Shown here: positions 28,835-30,225 of the stretch, one piece after another
How positions within the stretch are numbered: position 1 is the first letter of the stretch
How the letters are laid out: each line of letters begins with the position of its first letter
DNA from: Chara braunii
Lineage: Eukaryota > Streptophyta > Charophyceae > Charales > Characeae
Direction: 5' to 3'
DNA length: 30,225 bases
NCBI GenBank assembly: GCA_003427395.1
Contig: BFEA01000104.1
Coordinates: forward strand, 934,365 to 964,589
The notes under the pieces: model-generated
What the model was told of the DNA's origin: nothing
The model's input: the letters and a program-made list of their open reading frames with translations, nothing else
The model's database searches: none
Translations under genes and position numbers: made by a program

Positions 28835-29410
28835 ATGGAACCCGACACGATGGGGCCACAACCGACCACTGGCGAAGCGGGAGAGGAGTATAGGACATCG
28901 CCCGATCGAGCTCTGAGAGAACTGAAGGAACGAATTAGGCAAGAAGCACCGCTGAGACGGGCTGACCAAACCAATGACGGAGGGTCCGACGTAAGGGGCG
29001 AACCAGTTGCAACAGAGCCGCAGGAGGCTCTAAAGACGGGCACCTCGAGCGGACGACGAGAAGCGACGAGGCGACGCTCCCCCGAGTACGAGCGGAGGGA
29101 CACCATAGCGGACAGGCACAGAGACGACTGGAGAGAGAGTTTGAGGGATTCCTATTGGAGGGATAGAGATAGGGACAGGGCGCCGCCCAGGCGAGTCTTC
29201 GACCCCCAGACAGGGGAAGCACATCCGCTCCCTTACGAGAGTAAGGATCGTTATATTATTACGCACAAGGCCTCAGAGCCTCCAACCTTCAGAGGTTATG
29301 GTATCATAGAATATCTGAAGAAGTGGGAGCTTCACGCCAGCCGGAGTCAGTGGTCGGAGAAAGAGATTATAAAGAACTTCCTATTTAATGTGGATCCCAA
29401 GTCTCGGTAG
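28835..29410 (+). CDS. gag: gag-like polyprotein, N-terminal part (frameshifted)
   Basis: Gag forms the virus-like particle of LTR retrotransposons in the cytoplasm and packages the element RNA. The first in-frame ATG is 28835; the frame is open from 28802, but upstream codons lack ATG. Residues 1-125 are disordered and highly charged, with a DRHRDDWRESLRDSYWRDRDRDR stretch split by acidic and basic runs. A capsid-like region begins near residue 150 with PPTFRG and IIEYLKKWELHAS, typical of the start of the retrotransposon gag domain. The frame stops at TAG 29408, in the middle of the capsid fold, while the +1 frame continues the domain from there. This is a single-base indel or an assembly error. 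No zinc knuckle appears in this part. Confidence 0.75.
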   Translation: MEPDTMGPQPTTGEAGEEYRTSPDRALRELKERIRQEAPLRRADQTNDGGSDVRGEPVATEPQEALKTGTSSGRREATRRRSPEYERRDTIADRHRDDWRESLRDSYWRDRDRDRAPPRRVFDPQTGEAHPLPYESKDRYIITHKASEPPTFRGYGIIEYLKKWELHASRSQWSEKEIIKNFLFNVDPKSR

Positions 29411-30225
29411 GGAAGTTAAGGAAGCTCGACCGAAGGATGGAAAATGGGCTACTTACAAGAAGAACCTCGTTGAGCTTTACAAATTGGAGGATAACAAGTA
29501 TTCTATCAAGGACCTTGAAACAATGACTCAAGATGAAGATGAGAGCATACAGGCATTTGTGATGCATTTCCAGAAGATCTCCGACGTGCTGATGAAGAAG
29601 GGGAAGATCTCAGAGGTCGAGCGCTGTACTATCTTCATCGGACACTTGTCCAAAGGTAGGCAAAATAGTATACTTAGAGATCTTCCGCGCGACAGGCTTG
29701 ATTTCCCAGAAGTCCTAAAACTCGCGATAAAGGCAGAGGCAGACGATTATAAGGACTTGGTGTGGAGAGGGATGAGGAGACGTGACTTCTCTCTCTACAA
29801 GGAGTATGCCACGGATAGATGTCCTGATTTCAAGGACTATCCCTTGTCGGAAAAGAATGAGGCCGTGACTGAGGAAGTGAAGGAGATACAAGACATGGTG
29901 AAGGGATTAACGAGACAGGTTACAGAGATTGTAACCACTACAGGGGTCACGGCCTACCGGGACAAACCTGGAGGACCCTATTCACTTCGCTGGGACCGTA
30001 GGAACAACGATTCCTGGAGGAGTGTCGAGGATAGAAATCCCCGGACGCTGACTGATTATCGTACGAGGGGAAGAGAGAGAGATGATGAACCATGGCGACG
30101 TAGGGATGATGAGATAGACCACCGCAGAGATCGCGAGCCGTTTGCGCGAGCAAGGAGGCTGGATGATTACCCGCGAAGCCCTCGCTATGAGGCCGATCGG
30201 GGTAGAGGCGACTCCCGCGGCCGAT
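29403..30225 (+). CDS. gag: gag-like polyprotein, capsid and basic C-terminal part (continues beyond window)
   Basis: This frame is one base off the preceding gag frame and stays open for about 274 codons to the window edge. It begins with LGREVKEARP and carries the usual second half of a Ty3/gypsy-type capsid: a WATYKKNLVELYKLED helix, a DLETM segment, DESIQAFVMHFQKISD, ERCTIFIGHLSKG, and a DFPEVLKLAIKAEADD helix. A linker follows, with a short coiled coil (VTEEVKEIQDMVKGLTRQV). After about residue 185 it becomes an arginine/aspartate-rich basic tail. No CCHC zinc knuckle is seen before the edge; it and protease, reverse transcriptase and integrase would lie downstream if the element is complete. 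The two frames overlap between 29373 and 29407. A programmed +1 shift is unlikely because it would split the capsid domain. Confidence 0.8.

Overview
This window looks like repeat-rich, gene-poor nuclear DNA from a plant or other streptophyte. The evidence is a tRNA-Asp-type primer binding site next to a gag-like gene, plant telo-box motifs, a hAT-like element, several foldback MITE-like elements, a possible tRNA-derived SINE head, and microsatellites. I cannot name the species; a charophyte alga or land plant with a large genome is my best inference. I found no host gene that I can defend, no rRNA, no functional tRNA gene and no CRISPR array. The only clear coding sequence lies in the last 5 kb.

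Layout. 1-139 is a CT microsatellite. 140-10,400 is non-coding DNA holding small foldback elements (503-624, 1017-1177, a relative near 8983-9100), a 96-bp tandem repeat (2382-2574), a pair of dispersed repeats (4204-4440 and 9531-9746), a diverged duplication (8351-8490 and 9268-9400) and a 29-base poly-C run (7924-7952). 10,440-11,175 is a non-autonomous hAT-like element with an 8-bp target duplication. 11,334-11,568 and 16,492-16,833 are two members of one foldback family. About 12,020-15,340 is a degenerate tandem array with a unit of roughly 130 bp. An insertion interrupts it, and inside that insertion poly-T runs flank a 915-base assembly gap (13,087-14,001). A SINE-like head follows at about 15,505. 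From 16.8 to 19.6 kb I see nothing recognisable. 19.6-23.3 kb is degenerate repeat consensus with scattered single Ns.

From 23.37 kb to the right edge lies the 5' part of an LTR retrotransposon: a polypurine tract, a short LTR candidate, a tRNA-Asp primer binding site and a 1.7-kb AT-rich structured leader with tandem repeats. A run of plus-strand reading frames follows (25,201-28,695), and then a gag-like gene that runs off the window and carries a frameshift. The frames before gag are coding-like, but in-frame stops break several of them, mostly TAG. The first two appear to be diverged copies of one protein, because they share a motif set with exact spacing. Extra ORFs upstream of gag recall the Ogre/Tat branch of plant Ty3/gypsy elements, although the primer tRNA and the proteins do not let me assign a lineage. 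This element is the most interesting system in the window. Everything else reads as layered mobile-element and satellite debris.
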